Assembly (NCBI GenBank): GCA_046759865.1
Contig: JBHIDB010000004.1
Location: 1 to 34,274, forward strand
Length of the DNA: 34,274 nucleotides
Reading direction: 5' to 3'
DNA from: JAJISK01 sp046759865
Lineage (GTDB): Archaea > Thermoplasmatota > Thermoplasmata > RBG-16-68-12 > JAJISG01
A program made the position numbers and the translations under genes. Below, piece after piece: positions 1 through 7,427 of the stretch. Below the pieces are notes generated by a model, which saw only the letters and a list, made by a program, of their open reading frames with translations, had not been told where the DNA came from and ran no database searches. How positions within the stretch are numbered: position 1 is the stretch's first letter; the number at the start of each line of letters is the position of its first letter.

Positions 1-7
1 AATACCC

Positions 8-13
8 TTATAT
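8..13 (+). promoter_or_regulatory. TATA-like box for radA
   Basis: TTATAT lies 36 nt before the radA ATG. With the usual archaeal spacing of about 26 nt to the start site, transcription would begin near position 37 and leave a leader of about 10 nt. Confidence 0.5.
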
Positions 14-46
14 CGATTCCAAGCTTGTTCGAAGGGGCGGTTTGAC

Positions 47-2512
47 ATGGCCACGACATCGAAGACCATCGAAGAGCTGCCGGGGGTTGGACCGGCCACC
101 GCCGACAAGCTGAAGGAGGCTGGCTACAGCGACCTGATGGCGCTTGCGGTTGCTTCCCCGCAGAGCCTGGCCGACGTTGCTGAGATTGGCAACACCGTTG
201 CGCAAAAGATCGTCCAGGCGGCCCGAGAGGCCGTCGACATCGGCGGCTTTGAGACGGGGGACATTCTCCTCGAGCGGCGGAAGTCCGTCAACAAAGTCAC
301 GACGAGCTCGAAAGGCTTGGATTCGCTGTTGGGGGGCGGTGTCGAGACCCAGGCCATCACCGAAGTCTTCGGCGCGTATGGCAGCGGAAAATGCGCAGGG
401 GGCGAAACTCCCCTGCTTTACTACAACGACACTGTACCTCACCTGGAACCCATTGGGGAGACCTATGAGAAATACGCAAACGAACTCGGCGAGGAACCGT
501 TCGAAGAAGGTTTCACGGTCCGGAAGGTGCCGATTCAGGTCTTGGGTCTCCCCTCCGACGGCTATGGTCCGGCTCGCGCATCAGCGTTGTACAAGGAATG
601 GGCGGACACAGTCTATAGGATTCGGTCCTCACGGGGCGCGGAGTATCGCGTCACGGGCGCTCACCGCTTCTTGACCGTGACGAAGCAGGGAGTTCAATGG
701 GTCCCCGCTGCGAAACTAACTCGTGGAGACCCCATCGGGGGACCCAACTCAATTCCCGGTGGCGAGGCCGACCTCTCCGACGAAGATGCCTACTTCCTCG
801 GCCTGTTCGTGGCCGAAGGCTCCGGGATGTGGTTCACGAACGCGGACGACCGAATCATCGAGTGGACACGCTCCTACATTGAGCGCCGTTTCGCGTATAC
901 GCCGACGATCCGTCTGGATCCTCGTCGACGACGCGTGAGAACGCTTCTTCTCCGCAAGCCCACCCGGGAGTTTCTCGGTAGCCTCGAAGGGGCGCGATCG
1001 GGAGACAAGTTCGTACCGCCGGAGGTGTTGGCTGCCTCAAAGAGCGCGATTCGACATTTCCTGGCCGGGTACCTCGACGGGGATGGCTCGATTTATGGCA
1101 CAATCAGCGCCACGACCAAGAGCAGAGCGTTAGCTGAGGGCCTCGCCTATCTGTTTGCCCGTCTCGGTGTACGCGTGACCCAGTCCACGAGGATTGCAGA
1201 GGGCAGGACCTTCTACGTCGTTCACGTCGTCGGGTTTGACCGCGACGCCCTTGATCTGCCGCTGCTCACGAAAGAGCTGCCCACGGCACGGACCCGCAAC
1301 TCGGCCCACGGCTATCCGACCAAGATCCATCGCTATCTAGCCGCCGTCTATCGAAGATCGCTTGGTGGCAACACAGGACGCCGCGCGAAGCACATTGGTC
1401 GGGTCCGAACCGGTAGGTCGACGTTCTACCGGGTGCTCACACGTTCGAACCCGAGGCAGAAGACAATCAACGAAAAGACTTTCCTCCGTATCGCCAGCGA
1501 GTTTCTGGCTGGCTATGAACGGCTCTCCCAGGCCCGCGAACTCGCGGAACACATTGAGACACTCACGAAGAAGGAATTCCGTGAACTCGTGGATCTGCTG
1601 CCCTTCCCGTTTGCCCAGATTTCGCCAAGCCTTGGTCTAACGAGGGCCGGTGTGAACAATTACCTGTTCCGTGGACTCCCGAAGGACGCCGAACGCCGCC
1701 GTGCCATCGGAAAGGCTCTGGAACAGGAGATTGTCGCGCGTTTGGAGGTCCTCGAGGAAGCCTTTCCCCAGATTCGCAACATTCACAACATGGCCTGGGA
1801 CAGAATCCTCTCGATCGAGGTCGTGCCGCACGACGACTGGGTCTACGACCTCATCATCCCGGACGGTCATGCGTTCGTCGGTGGCACCGTGCCAGTCTTC
1901 CTTCACAACACACAGCTGGGCCACCAATTGGCAGTCAACGCCACGCTTCCCGAGGACCAGGGAGGCCTGGATGGGGAGACGGTCTGGATCGATACCGAAT
2001 CGACGTTCCGGCCGGAACGTATCGTGCAGATGTCCGTGGATAAGGACTTGGACCCCGAAGCGGTTCTCCAGAAGATTCACGTGGCCCGGGCCTTCAACTC
2101 CCACCATCAGATGCTTCTCGTGGACAAGGCCAACGACCTCGTCCAGACGGACCCGATCCGCCTCTTCGTTGTGGATTCCATGACCTCCCACTTTCGGGCA
2201 GAGTACATCGGTCGGGGTGTCTTGGCCGAGCGGCAGCAACTCCTGAACCGCCACATCCACGATCTCATGCGCTTCGGCGACGTCAACAACGCCGCCATCT
2301 TCGTGACCAACCAGGTCCAGGCCAAGCCCGACGCCTTTTTCGGAGACCCGACGCGACCCATCGGCGGACACGTGGTCGCCCATGCCAGTACCTTCCGCAT
2401 CTACCTTCGCAAGAGCAAGGGGGAGCGGCGCATCGCCCGGCTCATCGATTCGCCCAGCCTTCCGGAAGCGGAGGCCATCTTCACGATCACCGAGCCTGGG
2501 ATTCGGGACTAG
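47..2512 (+). CDS. radA: DNA repair and recombination protein RadA, interrupted by an intein
   Basis: Archaeal RecA/Rad51-type recombinase that forms filaments on single-stranded DNA and drives strand exchange in homologous recombination. The frame encodes 821 residues. Residues 1-115 and 622-821 are RadA; 116-621 are an intein, so the spliced protein would be 315 aa, normal to slightly short for archaeal RadA. The N-terminal helix-hairpin-helix domain (ELPGVGPATADKL) is present. The Walker A motif is split: YGSGK precedes the intein and TQLGHQLAVN follows it, rebuilding GSGKT. Walker B (RLFVVDSMTSHFR) and the C-terminal VTNQVQAKPDAFFGDP segment are intact. The protein cannot bind ATP until the intein is removed. 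It heads a run of plus-strand genes and follows a TATA-like box. Confidence 0.97.
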   Translation: MATTSKTIEELPGVGPATADKLKEAGYSDLMALAVASPQSLADVAEIGNTVAQKIVQAAREAVDIGGFETGDILLERRKSVNKVTTSSKGLDSLLGGGVETQAITEVFGAYGSGKCAGGETPLLYYNDTVPHLEPIGETYEKYANELGEEPFEEGFTVRKVPIQVLGLPSDGYGPARASALYKEWADTVYRIRSSRGAEYRVTGAHRFLTVTKQGVQWVPAAKLTRGDPIGGPNSIPGGEADLSDEDAYFLGLFVAEGSGMWFTNADDRIIEWTRSYIERRFAYTPTIRLDPRRRRVRTLLLRKPTREFLGSLEGARSGDKFVPPEVLAASKSAIRHFLAGYLDGDGSIYGTISATTKSRALAEGLAYLFARLGVRVTQSTRIAEGRTFYVVHVVGFDRDALDLPLLTKELPTARTRNSAHGYPTKIHRYLAAVYRRSLGGNTGRRAKHIGRVRTGRSTFYRVLTRSNPRQKTINEKTFLRIASEFLAGYERLSQARELAEHIETLTKKEFRELVDLLPFPFAQISPSLGLTRAGVNNYLFRGLPKDAERRRAIGKALEQEIVARLEVLEEAFPQIRNIHNMAWDRILSIEVVPHDDWVYDLIIPDGHAFVGGTVPVFLHNTQLGHQLAVNATLPEDQGGLDGETVWIDTESTFRPERIVQMSVDKDLDPEAVLQKIHVARAFNSHHQMLLVDKANDLVQTDPIRLFVVDSMTSHFRAEYIGRGVLAERQQLLNRHIHDLMRFGDVNNAAIFVTNQVQAKPDAFFGDPTRPIGGHVVAHASTFRIYLRKSKGERRIARLIDSPSLPEAEAIFTITEPGIRD
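392..1909 (+). mobile_element. RadA intein with LAGLIDADG homing endonuclease
   Basis: Self-splicing protein element of 506 residues in the Walker A lysine/threonine junction of RadA. Splicing residues all look intact: Cys1 (residue 116 of the precursor), a block-B TxxH motif (TGAH, residues 203-206), a C-terminal block ending in VFLHN, and Thr622 as the +1 nucleophile. Two LAGLIDADG-like motifs are visible, YFLGLFVAEGS (acidic E257) and FLAGYLDGDGS (acidic D346), so the endonuclease could still cleave DNA. About 180 further residues follow the second motif, including SLGLTRAGVNNYLF, which looks like a helix-turn-helix DNA-binding segment. K/T in the P-loop is a known RadA intein site; known mini-inteins there are under 200 aa, so this is a full-size version. 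Confidence 0.95.
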
Positions 2513-2535
2513 GCTCCCCATCGAGGTTCGGTGCG

Positions 2536-3186
2536 GTGGAGATCCACAGAATTGTCGACCCATCCTTCGACGTGAACGTCTACCTCGTTCTGGGCGCTGA
2601 TGAGGCGCTCCTCGTGGACGCCGGAACGGGCCGTCGGTCGGACCTCGTGGCGGGCGAACTCGAGGCGCATTTGGGGGGGCGAGGTCTCCAGCATCTCGTC
2701 CTGACGCACCGTCACTTCGACCACGTCGGAGGCGCCCGCGACCTCGCGGCGCGCTATGGCACCCGCCCCCGTATCTCTGTCGATGATGCTCCACCTCTCA
2801 CCGAGGGGGATGTCGGAAGCACGGGGGCAGCCTATTTCGGGAGCACGATGGACCCGACCCAGGTGGAAATCGTGGAGTATGGCGCGAAGTTCGATCTAGG
2901 TGAGGGGACCCTGGAGGTACTCTCCACCCCCGGCCACACGGTGGGAAGCATCTGCCTCTTCGGCGATGATGGATCCCTCTTCACCGGAGACACCGTCTTC
3001 CCCTACGGGGGCGTCGGCCGTTTCGACTTTGAGACGGGAAACTTCGATCAGCTGGTCGCCTCCGTGAAACGGCTCAACACCCTGGACGCCACCGACCTCT
3101 ACCCCGGCCACGGCGCGCCCGTCCTAGGGGAGGCGGCAGAACACCTCGCGTGGGCCCTGGGCACCGTCGAGGGGTACGGGAGATGA
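2536..3186 (+). CDS. MBL-fold metallo-hydrolase, glyoxalase II-like
   Basis: A 216-residue metallo-beta-lactamase-fold hydrolase, probably cytoplasmic. The metal-binding motif THRHFDHVGG (HxHxDH) is followed by TPGHTVGSICLF (third His), FTGDTVF (bridging Asp) and YPGHGAPV (last His), so the two-metal site is complete. The layout resembles glyoxalase II and related thioester hydrolases, but the C-terminal substrate domain of true glyoxalase II is absent and the substrate cannot be named. Translation starts at GTG 23 nt after radA, suggesting cotranscription, and the stop overlaps the next start as ATGA. Confident of the fold, unsure of the substrate. Confidence 0.9.
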   Translation: MEIHRIVDPSFDVNVYLVLGADEALLVDAGTGRRSDLVAGELEAHLGGRGLQHLVLTHRHFDHVGGARDLAARYGTRPRISVDDAPPLTEGDVGSTGAAYFGSTMDPTQVEIVEYGAKFDLGEGTLEVLSTPGHTVGSICLFGDDGSLFTGDTVFPYGGVGRFDFETGNFDQLVASVKRLNTLDATDLYPGHGAPVLGEAAEHLAWALGTVEGYGR

Positions 3187-3830
3187 GTTCGGAGGGCCTT
3201 CGGGTCGTGAAGGCGCATCGCCTGGGCCGTGACTGGACCCTTCGCGAGGAGGTGCTTGTGGAAACCGTCGAGAAGCTCAAAGGAGGCGCTCTCGTGGTCT
3301 ACCCCACGGATACCCTCTACGGGCTGGGGGCGGACCCCTACGATGAGGGGGCCATGCGACGTCTCTATCAGGTGAAGAGGCGTCCTTGGAGCGAGCCCGT
3401 CTCTGTGGTCGTGGCCGGATTCGAGGAGGCGGAACGCCTGGCTCACCTCACAGGACCGGGCAAACAACTCTGGAAGGCCTTCCTCCCTGGCCCCCTCACC
3501 CTACTCCTTCCCGCCAAGCCCGAGGCGCCCCCGCCACCGGTCACCAGGGAGGGGGTGATCGGTTTGCGTTGCCCCGCGCATCCGATCCCACGCTCCCTCG
3601 CGGAGGAATTCGGTCCTCTCACGACCACGAGCGCGAATCGTCACGGCGCACCATCCCCGCAGCGGGTGGAGGAAGCCATGACGCAGCTTGGGGCCGATGC
3701 CGATCTCTACATCGATGCCGGACCGACGCCCCGTGGTCTCCCGTCGACAATCGTGGACCTGAGTCTAGACCCGCCAACGATTAAGAGGGAAGGGGCCCTG
3801 TCGCGGGAAGAGCTGAACCTCCATGGATGA
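3183..3830 (+). CDS. sua5: Sua5/YciO/YrdC family protein, L-threonylcarbamoyladenylate synthase
   Basis: Predicted to make threonylcarbamoyl-AMP from threonine, bicarbonate and ATP, the first step of t6A modification at position 37 of ANN-decoding tRNAs. The 215 residues comprise a single YrdC domain: GGALVVYPTDTLYGLGAD at the N-terminal strand, the basic segment VKRRPWSEPVS, GVIGLRCPAHP, and the PLTTTSANRHGAPSP loop. The extra C-terminal Sua5 domain of many archaeal homologues is missing, so it is TsaC-length. The chosen ATG overlaps the upstream stop as ATGA; an in-frame ATG at 3150 would need a 37-nt overlap and adds an unconserved stretch. The 3' end overlaps map by 8 nt, so the three genes are probably translationally coupled. 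Confidence 0.92.
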   Translation: MSSEGLRVVKAHRLGRDWTLREEVLVETVEKLKGGALVVYPTDTLYGLGADPYDEGAMRRLYQVKRRPWSEPVSVVVAGFEEAERLAHLTGPGKQLWKAFLPGPLTLLLPAKPEAPPPPVTREGVIGLRCPAHPIPRSLAEEFGPLTTTSANRHGAPSPQRVEEAMTQLGADADLYIDAGPTPRGLPSTIVDLSLDPPTIKREGALSREELNLHG

Positions 3831-4731
3831 GGAGGCCCTGGGGAAGATCCGGCGAGCGGGACGGATCGGACGGCGGGCCTTGGAGGACGGTCTCGGCCTC
3901 ATCCAGGAGGGGACGCCTCTCCTCGAGGTCGCCGAGAAAACGGAGGGACGCATCCTCGATGCAGGAGCACTACCGGGCTTTCCCGTGAACATCTCCATCA
4001 ACGAGCAGGCGGCCCATTTCACCCCGCGACACAGCGACGGCGATCTCACCTTCTCCCGGGGCGACCTCGTCAAGCTCGACGTCGGGGTCCATGTGGACGG
4101 GTACCTCGCGGACAATGCCCGGACGAAGGAGGTGGGCACCCGAAATTGGACCGAACTTATCCGGGCGGTGGACGAAGCGCTGGCCGCCGCCGCCGAGGTC
4201 CTGCGCCCGGAGACGCCTATGCGCCTCGTCGGAGCCACCATCGAGCGGACCATCAAGGCCCGCGGCTATCGACCCGTCGAGAACCTGTCGGGACACAAGG
4301 TGGAGCCCTACCTTCTTCACGGGCCCAAGAGCGTCCCCAACGTGGAGCCGCTGCGGGGGGAGCGGGCCCAGCAGCGGGCGGAGGCGGGGGAGGCGTATGC
4401 CATCGAGCCGTTTGCCACAACGGGGGCGGGCCGGGTGACGGGCGGGAAGAGCAGCAACATCTACCGAATCGCCAAGGAGGGCCACAGCGGGGTGCCCGAG
4501 GCGGATGCCCTCCTGCAGAAGATTCACGCGGACTTCCGGACTCTCCCCTTTTCTGAGCGCTGGGCACATCGCATCGACCCCAAGGCCCCCGTCTACCTGC
4601 GGCGCCTCCTGCGAAAGGGCCTCATCTCCGGCTACCCGATCCTCGTGGAAGCAGGCAACGGGATGGTGAGCCAGAGCGAGAATACCGTCGTGATCACGGA
4701 GGCGAGAACCGAGGTGACCACGGTCCTCTAG
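3823..4731 (+). CDS. map: Type II methionine aminopeptidase
   Basis: Removes the initiator methionine from nascent proteins; cytoplasmic dinuclear metalloenzyme. At 302 residues it matches archaeal MetAP2 length. The five metal ligands are recognisable: D86 (VKLDVGVH), D97 (YLADNA), H158 (LSGHKV), E195 (AIEPFATTG) and E286 (VSQSENTVV). The conserved catalytic His is at H65 (QAAHFTP). The insertion near residues 215-265 is typical of type II enzymes. The start overlaps the end of the Sua5 gene by 8 nt. Grouping with Sua5 puts tRNA modification and N-terminal protein processing in one transcript. Confidence 0.95.
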   Translation: MDEEALGKIRRAGRIGRRALEDGLGLIQEGTPLLEVAEKTEGRILDAGALPGFPVNISINEQAAHFTPRHSDGDLTFSRGDLVKLDVGVHVDGYLADNARTKEVGTRNWTELIRAVDEALAAAAEVLRPETPMRLVGATIERTIKARGYRPVENLSGHKVEPYLLHGPKSVPNVEPLRGERAQQRAEAGEAYAIEPFATTGAGRVTGGKSSNIYRIAKEGHSGVPEADALLQKIHADFRTLPFSERWAHRIDPKAPVYLRRLLRKGLISGYPILVEAGNGMVSQSENTVVITEARTEVTTVL

Positions 4732-4760
4732 CTGTCAGTCCCAGGAACGGCGACGCAAGG

Positions 4761-4766
4761 TTTATC
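4761..4766 (+). promoter_or_regulatory. TATA-like box for the DUF211 gene
   Basis: TTTATC lies in the short gap after map. A start site about 26 nt downstream (near 4789) falls after the first possible TTG (4781) and before the TTG at 4811, which favours the later start. Confidence 0.5.
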
Positions 4767-4810
4767 AGCCCTCGTCCGCATTGAATGGATTCCTTATCGG
4801 GGAAGGCGCG

Positions 4811-5101
4811 TTGAGCGAAATCAAACGACTCGTTCTTGACGTTCTCAAGCCGCACCAACCCTCGGTTATCGAGCTCTCCCAGGCCCTCGCTACCTTGAAT
4901 GGCGTCCTCGGGGTGAACTGCGTCTTGGACGAGGTGGATCAAGAGACCGAGAGCGTCAAGATTACCATCGAGGGGACGAACATCGACTACGGGAGCGTGG
5001 AGGGAGTCATCCGCGAGAGCGGGGCAGTGGTCCATTCCGTGGACAGCGTGTCCTCGGGACGAAAGATCGTGGAAGAGGTCAAGACTCCTCAGGACCTCTG
5101 A
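4811..5101 (+). CDS. DUF211 domain protein
   Basis: Small archaeal protein of unknown function, 96 residues from TTG 4811. The family signature runs through the whole length: IKRLVLDVLKPHQPSVIEL at the start, then GVNCVLDEVDQETESVKI and IEGTNIDYGSVEGVI, ending in SVDSVSSGRKIV. DUF211 proteins have a ferredoxin-like fold and oligomerise; no enzymatic role is established. I chose TTG 4811 because GGGGA lies 7 nt upstream and it follows the predicted transcription start; an upstream TTG at 4781 would add 10 residues not typical of the family. The last 13 bp overlap the convergent srp19 gene. Confidence 0.88.
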   Translation: MSEIKRLVLDVLKPHQPSVIELSQALATLNGVLGVNCVLDEVDQETESVKITIEGTNIDYGSVEGVIRESGAVVHSVDSVSSGRKIVEEVKTPQDL

Positions 5102-5379
5102 GCCTTCAACTCCTTGGCGACCGCGTGGAGGATGGCGGTCTTCGTGCCGCCTCCCACGATAAGGATGCGCCCCTCTCGTTTCGCCGGTCGCCGCGGATGG
5201 GCGGCGCGGGGTTCGGCTTCGACGCGGTAGTCCTTTCGGCGGGCGGCCTCTGTGAGCTCCTCGAGGGAGGGGTCCCGCACGGCGAGTTCTCTCGGCACCT
5301 TTCTGCCCTCTTGGCGGGAGGCCGTGGCGTCGAAGTACAGGGGGTAAAGAACGACGATCCGGTCGCCTCGCGAGACCAT
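5089..5379 (-). CDS. srp19: Signal recognition particle subunit SRP19
   Basis: Binds the tips of helices 6 and 8 of the 7S RNA and helps assemble the SRP54-RNA particle for cotranslational membrane targeting. The 96-residue product has the family pattern RIVVLYPLYFDATASRQEG, GRKVPRELAV, the PSLEELTEAA helix and EPRAAHPRRPAKREGRILI. The ATG at 5379 is preferred: a TATA-like TTTTAC (5402-5408, minus strand) lies 26 nt upstream, so the message is probably leaderless. A TTG at 5397 would add six residues. It lies 40 nt after rps8e, an arrangement seen in other archaea, and overlaps the convergent DUF211 gene by 13 bp. Confidence 0.93.
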   Translation of the reverse strand: MVSRGDRIVVLYPLYFDATASRQEGRKVPRELAVRDPSLEELTEAARRKDYRVEAEPRAAHPRRPAKREGRILIVGGGTKTAILHAVAKELKAQRS

Positions 5380-5401
5380 GCGGGTCGTAGGAGGCAAGGC
5401 G

Positions 5402-5408
5402 GTAAAAG
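5402..5408 (-). promoter_or_regulatory. TATA-like box for srp19
   Basis: The minus strand reads CTTTTAC in the gap between rps8e and srp19, centred 26 nt before the srp19 ATG at 5379. Spacing fits a leaderless transcript. Confidence 0.45.
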
Positions 5409-5419
5409 GGTGTCGCGGT

Positions 5420-5809
5420 CTACGCCGTATCCTCCAGGCGGACCGCGTGGACGGTCCCCGTCTGGCCGGGACGGGAGGTCACGCGGGCGAGTCCCTTCTC
5501 TGTCTCAATGGTCGCGCCTCGCGTGATGATGTTTCGGGTGACGAAGTTGGGGTTTGCGGGGTTGGTCTTGACGGACAGGATGCGGGCGCGCTCCGTCTTG
5601 CCCGTCTCGGGGTTGAAGAGGTCGGCCCACGCGGCGCGTAGGAGACGGGCCTTGTGCTGCCCCCCGAGGACCCGGATGCGCTTCCGCCGCTCCGAGCCGA
5701 TGGTGGCGAACTCCCGCTCGCGGCCGATCTCCCGCCGTTTCTTCTTGGCGTGGCGGCGGCGCATGCCCCCGCTGGGTTTTCGGCGCGAATGCTTCTGCCA
5801 GATGGGCAT
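5420..5809 (-). CDS. rps8e: 30S ribosomal protein S8e
   Basis: Archaeal/eukaryotic small-subunit ribosomal protein, 129 residues, normal archaeal length. The N-terminus is strongly basic and diagnostic (WQKHSRRKPSGGMRRRHAKK), followed by KRIRVLGGQHKARLL, NPETGKTERARILSVKTN and NPNFVTRNIITRGATIET. It contacts 16S rRNA in the body of the 30S subunit. It is followed by srp19. A TATA-like element (5835-5841, minus strand) sits in the 33-nt gap upstream, and GGAGGGGGTGGATG places a purine-rich tract just before the start. Confidence 0.97.
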   Translation of the reverse strand: MPIWQKHSRRKPSGGMRRRHAKKKRREIGREREFATIGSERRKRIRVLGGQHKARLLRAAWADLFNPETGKTERARILSVKTNPANPNFVTRNIITRGATIETEKGLARVTSRPGQTGTVHAVRLEDTA

Positions 5810-5834
5810 CCACCCCCTCCAGGCCCCTTCGCAC

Positions 5835-5841
5835 GATAAAG
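5835..5841 (-). promoter_or_regulatory. TATA-like box for rps8e
   Basis: CTTTATC on the minus strand overlaps the approach to the phosphoesterase stop and is centred about 29 nt before the rps8e ATG, giving this ribosomal gene a promoter independent of the upstream genes. Confidence 0.45.
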
Positions 5842-5842
5842 C

Positions 5843-6466
5843 TTAGGGGAGGAGTCGGACCCGGACCTCTTCCTCGAGATCCACCAGTGCGGCGTGGCCG
5901 CTCCGGGCGGGACCGGGGTTCACGTAGGTCGTTGGCCCCGTCTCAACCCCGCGAGCCTCGTGGATGTGGCCGCACAGTACTACACGGGGCGGGTAGCGGT
6001 CCACGAGGGTTCGGATGGACCGGCTTCCCAGATGGCGGCCCGCCGAGTCGTCCACATGCCCGTAAGGCGGGGCGTGGGTCGCGAGGATAGAACCCTCGAC
6101 CATGAGGGGTTCCAGGGTCGCCCGGATCTCCTCCTCGGAGAGCTCGAAGAGGGTGTGGAAAGGGGTGGGGCTCGACCCCCCGAGGCCAATGAGGGGATGG
6201 CCCCGGAACTCCGTGCGCTTGCCGTGGAGGTTCACCCCGAGCTCCTCGAGCAGGGGGACGATCTCCCGAGGGTCGCAGTTGCCGGGAAGGGCGTAGCTGG
6301 GAACGGCGATATCCGAGAAGAGGCGGTGGACGTAGTCCAAGGGCCCGAAGTTCGTGATGTCCCCCGTGACCAGGAAGAGGTCGGGGCCGAACTCCCGCAG
6401 GGCCCATCGACTCTGCTCCAGGGCCGTATCCGACCCGTGGAGGTCCGACATCTGGAGGATGCGCAT
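5843..6466 (-). CDS. YfcE/MJ0936-type metallophosphoesterase
   Basis: Cytoplasmic calcineurin-like phosphoesterase of 207 residues. All dinuclear metal motifs are visible in order: MSDLHGS (DxH), LVTGDITN (GD), ALPGNCDP (GNCD in place of GNHD), ATHAPPYGHVD (His) and LCGHIHEARG (GHxH). NCD instead of NHD is common in this subfamily. Small homologues hydrolyse phosphodiesters or phosphomonoesters in vitro, but the physiological substrate cannot be read from sequence. The start lies 2 nt after the stop of the presenilin-like gene, so the two are almost certainly cotranscribed and translationally coupled. Confidence 0.92.
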   Translation of the reverse strand: MRILQMSDLHGSDTALEQSRWALREFGPDLFLVTGDITNFGPLDYVHRLFSDIAVPSYALPGNCDPREIVPLLEELGVNLHGKRTEFRGHPLIGLGGSSPTPFHTLFELSEEEIRATLEPLMVEGSILATHAPPYGHVDDSAGRHLGSRSIRTLVDRYPPRVVLCGHIHEARGVETGPTTYVNPGPARSGHAALVDLEEEVRVRLLP

Positions 6467-6468
6467 GC

Positions 6469-7425
6469 TTACAGCCCCAGGACGAAGCTTATGCCGAAAC
6501 CGAGGTCGCGGTAGAGAAGATAGTAGGAGAGAAGGTACGCCAGAATGGCCCCCGCGTTGAGGAGGGGGAGGCCGGCCTGGGGCCGTCCGCTTAGGACGAA
6601 TCGCATGAGGAGGGCGAAGCCGAGGAGGGTGCCCAGCATCGTCGCGAGGGCGACGAGGAGTTTTGCACTCACACCGGAGAAGGTCACGAGCGGGTCCAAG
6701 AAGGCGAAGGCGGAGACGACCAGGATCCCGGGGATGATGATGTCCCCCAGTCCCATGAACATGGCCGCCCGTTCGGTTCCCTCGTCCAGCTCATCCTGGA
6801 GGCCCGGCTGGGTCCGGAAAGAGTAGGGGAGGGATTTGGGGACGACGAGGAGGATGGGAAGGCGGAGACCGGTGACCGCGTCTGCCATGGCGATCATGTG
6901 CTTCGTGCGATACACCGCGATGGCGTCGTAGATGGCCAGGCCGATGAGGAAGACGAGGGCCGGCAGGATGCCGAAGGAGATGCCGAGGATGGCGGTCACG
7001 CCGGCGGCCACCGCGAAGCCCGTGGCATCAACGACCCACCACTCCGGATACTTCAGGAGGGCGTAGGCGAGGCCGAGGGAGAGGAGGAGGGTCCCTTGGA
7101 TGGCCGCGAGGTTCGCCCAAGGCTCCGGCAGGAAGCCGAAGGCCAGCTCAAAGGGGATCGAGAAGACGAACAGCATGGTGATGGTGATGGCCCCCAGGAT
7201 CACGTACTTCAGCACCCCCTCCCGCCGCTTACGGACCAGGAAGAGGACGACGGCCGTGAAGGCGAGGATGACCACGAAGTAGAACAGGGCGTTGGTGACG
7301 GCGTCCGGATTGGGGAGGGCCTGGCGGTCCGCCTCGATGAAGGGCGTGGCCAGGAGGAGGGCCACGAGATGCGCCGCGACGAGCAGACCCGCCAAGGCAA
7401 GGATGGCCACGCCCTCGCGGGCCAT
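6469..7425 (-). CDS. Presenilin-like (PSH, A22) intramembrane aspartyl protease
   Basis: Polytopic membrane protein of 318 residues with about nine hydrophobic segments. Both catalytic aspartate motifs of the presenilin/signal-peptide-peptidase superfamily are present: YD at Y166-D167 (LAIYDAIAVY) and GxGD at G225-D228 (MGLGDIII). The PAL motif is replaced by GLPLLN (P287-L288-L289), a conservative variant at the substrate-docking site. A hydrophilic loop of about 40 residues lies between the catalytic helices, as expected. Archaeal PSH proteins cleave membrane-spanning helices; natural substrates are mostly unknown. The gene sits 2 nt downstream of aIF2 beta and 2 nt upstream of the phosphoesterase, within a translation-related run. 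Confidence 0.9.
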   Translation of the reverse strand: MAREGVAILALAGLLVAAHLVALLLATPFIEADRQALPNPDAVTNALFYFVVILAFTAVVLFLVRKRREGVLKYVILGAITITMLFVFSIPFELAFGFLPEPWANLAAIQGTLLLSLGLAYALLKYPEWWVVDATGFAVAAGVTAILGISFGILPALVFLIGLAIYDAIAVYRTKHMIAMADAVTGLRLPILLVVPKSLPYSFRTQPGLQDELDEGTERAAMFMGLGDIIIPGILVVSAFAFLDPLVTFSGVSAKLLVALATMLGTLLGFALLMRFVLSGRPQAGLPLLNAGAILAYLLSYYLLYRDLGFGISFVLGL

Positions 7426-7427
7426 CG

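Noticed and set aside
1637..2794. Minus-strand open frame opposite the intein end, RadA and the MBL gene
   Set aside because: It spans three unrelated plus-strand coding segments and has no start signals.
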